A stretch of DNA of 64,000 nt. Origin: Sporosarcina gallistercoris (GTDB lineage Bacteria > Bacillota > Bacilli > Bacillales_A > Planococcaceae). The stretch is from assembly GCF_014836415.1 (NCBI RefSeq), contig NZ_JACSQY010000002.1, forward strand, positions 248,001-312,000, written 5' to 3'. This document shows, in pieces, positions 62,812 to 64,000 of the stretch. The stretch's first letter is position 1, and every line of letters begins with the position of its first letter. Made by a program: the position numbers and the translations under genes. The notes under the pieces are model-generated. The model was given only the letters and a program-made list of their open reading frames with translations, searched no databases and was not told the DNA's origin.

Positions 62812-64000
62812 ATGATGGCGACAGCTAAGAAAAAAATCCACTATGCTTGGTGGATACTTGTAGCACTCTGTTTGATTGTTGGACTTTCAAAAGGGGCATT
62901 AAATACATCATCAGGTCTATTCATTCCAGGAGCTACCAAAGATTTAGATATTCTAACTGGTAACTTAACGTTATACTTCAGTATTGCTTCAATCGTAACA
63001 ATGATTTTCCTTCCAATCGGAGGTAAAATCTTAGCTAAATATGACATTCGTACAGTATTAGTCATCGCAATTATTTTACAAGCCGGTTCATATGTCGGAT
63101 TTGGTTTTAGTAGCTCCGTATGGGGTTGGTACATTTTTGCTGTTCCATTGGCTGTCGGCGGAGTGTTTACAACAGTAATCGTAGGCCCCGTCCTCGTGAA
63201 TCAATGGTTCAAGAAGAAAAATGGTATGGCACTTGGATTGATTGGAGCATCTGGCGGTTTACTTGGCGCGATTGCTCAGCCAATCATTGGATATACAATT
63301 GCTACAGCTGAACATACTTGGCGTACAGGCTACATTGGTCTTGGCTTAGCAGTGATCATTATTGTTGTCCCAACCGTTCTCTTAGTCCTTCGTAAATCAC
63401 CGCAAGCAATCGGTTTGTTGCCTTATGGAGCACAAGAAATTACAGATGTTAGCGACGAAACAAAAACAGAAGAAGTAGATAAAGGAGTTACATTAGCGAT
63501 TGCTCGAAAATCATCTGCTTTCTACTCACTATTTTTCTTCTTCCTTCTGATCACATCGATTGCTAGTTTTGCAATTCATATTCCTTCGTATATCCAATCA
63601 CTAGGATATGATGCTATATTTGCTGGAAATGCGATGGCGGGATATATGATTGGCGTGCTTTTAGGAGCTCTTGCACTCGGTTATCTTGTAGACAAAATAG
63701 GTTCAAGAAATACAGTATATGTTGCAATGATTTTAGCAGCAATTTCTGTACTTGCCCTTCTATTTATTTCTGATAGTAAAATTGTGATTGTTTTAGCAAC
63801 TGCACTGTACGGGTTTACTGTATCCAACTCCGTCGGAACGCTAGCGCCAGCACTCACAACAAGCCTGTTCGGCAGCAGAGAATATGCGCAAATTTACTCC
63901 ACCGCTTCTCTAGGACTTGCCATTGCTGGTATTGTTGCACTTCCAGCTTACGGATATATTTATGATTTCGCCAAAAGTTATACACCAGCACTCTATATCG
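62812..64000 (+). CDS. OFA-type MFS transporter (oxalate/formate antiporter-like), 5' part
   Basis: An open frame of about 396 residues that leaves the window on the right. It begins ATG ATG GCG at 62812/62815; the RBS (GTGGGA) is weak. It has repeated membrane helices: HYAWWILVALCLIVGLSKGALNTSSGLF, then PIGGKILAKYDIRTVLVIAI (loop 2-3 of MFS), NQWFKKKNGMALGLIGASGGLLGAI, and a second half starting near residue 225 after a charged loop (ITDVSDETKTEEVDKG). NQWFxKxxGxAxG is typical of the OFA/monocarboxylate group. Oxalate, formate or other carboxylates are possible substrates. Confidence 0.85.
   Translation, partial: MMATAKKKIHYAWWILVALCLIVGLSKGALNTSSGLFIPGATKDLDILTGNLTLYFSIASIVTMIFLPIGGKILAKYDIRTVLVIAIILQAGSYVGFGFSSSVWGWYIFAVPLAVGGVFTTVIVGPVLVNQWFKKKNGMALGLIGASGGLLGAIAQPIIGYTIATAEHTWRTGYIGLGLAVIIIVVPTVLLVLRKSPQAIGLLPYGAQEITDVSDETKTEEVDKGVTLAIARKSSAFYSLFFFFLLITSIASFAIHIPSYIQSLGYDAIFAGNAMAGYMIGVLLGALALGYLVDKIGSRNTVYVAMILAAISVLALLFISDSKIVIVLATALYGFTVSNSVGTLAPALTTSLFGSREYAQIYSTASLGLAIAGIVALPAYGYIYDFAKSYTPALYI

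Noticed and set aside
62841-63134. Minus-strand reading frame opposite the MFS gene
   Set aside because: It is the antisense shadow of clear membrane-protein coding sequence on the plus strand.

Overview
This 64 kb window reads as chromosome of a low-to-moderate-GC Firmicute, most likely a Planococcaceae/Sporosarcina-like member of the Bacillales. The evidence is strong AAGGAGG-type ribosome binding sites, frequent TTG and GTG starts, a tryptophan T-box leader, and operons that match Bacillus subtilis trp, dpp/ykf, app, opuC, nag and ptsHI with local rearrangements. I see no rRNA, tRNA, prophage, insertion sequence or CRISPR array. Genes are tightly packed, and rho-independent hairpins separate most units.

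Layout. 1-2.6 kb: start of a trp operon (trpE, then trpD running off the left edge) behind a promoter and T-box leader with a UGG specifier. 2.7-10 kb: rluF, a polar amino-acid ABC importer, mgtE, an NAD(P)-binding protein and a CoA-transferase. 10-16.9 kb: a PAS/GGDEF/EAL protein, a methyltransferase, a CorA-type transporter, a CBS/ACT protein resembling the c-di-AMP receptor CbpA, and a UbiB-like kinase. 17-19.8 kb: a two-gene osmoprotectant importer whose second gene fuses permease and binding protein and appears to start at ATT. 19.8-24.3 kb: yeiH with a divergent LysR regulator, a 40-bp tandem repeat, a GlcD-like oxidase and a YusW-like lipoprotein.

24.4-31.7 kb is an N-acetylglucosamine and general PTS locus on the minus strand (EIIA, nagE, nagA, nagR, SIS protein, ptsH, ptsI), with an operator-like region over the nagE promoter. 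rocB lies upstream. 33.6-35.6 kb: a pseudouridine catabolic pair (HTH-psuK, psuG) behind a perfect 13-bp inverted-repeat operator. 35.7-47.5 kb: RND efflux pump, guaC, a Yip1 membrane protein, a hydrolase, DUF421, phosphoesterase, an AhpD-like protein, a Na+/H+ antiporter, a KtrB-like channel and a CBS protein. 47.6-62.2 kb: two oligopeptide ABC operons, one app/opp-like and one dppABCDE-ykfB-ykfD-pcp devoted to di/muropeptide use. 62.8 kb to the right edge: an incomplete OFA-type MFS transporter.

Themes are peptide and amino-sugar salvage (dpp/ykf, opp, pcp, nag, PTS), ion and osmotic homeostasis with many CBS proteins (MgtE, CorA, CbpA-like, OpuCA, KtrB, NhaP), and pseudouridine recycling. 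The signals least explained by gene annotation are three diverged hairpin repeats with compensatory changes, the TTATGA tandem repeat, and the ATT start. No wholly new multi-gene system is evident.
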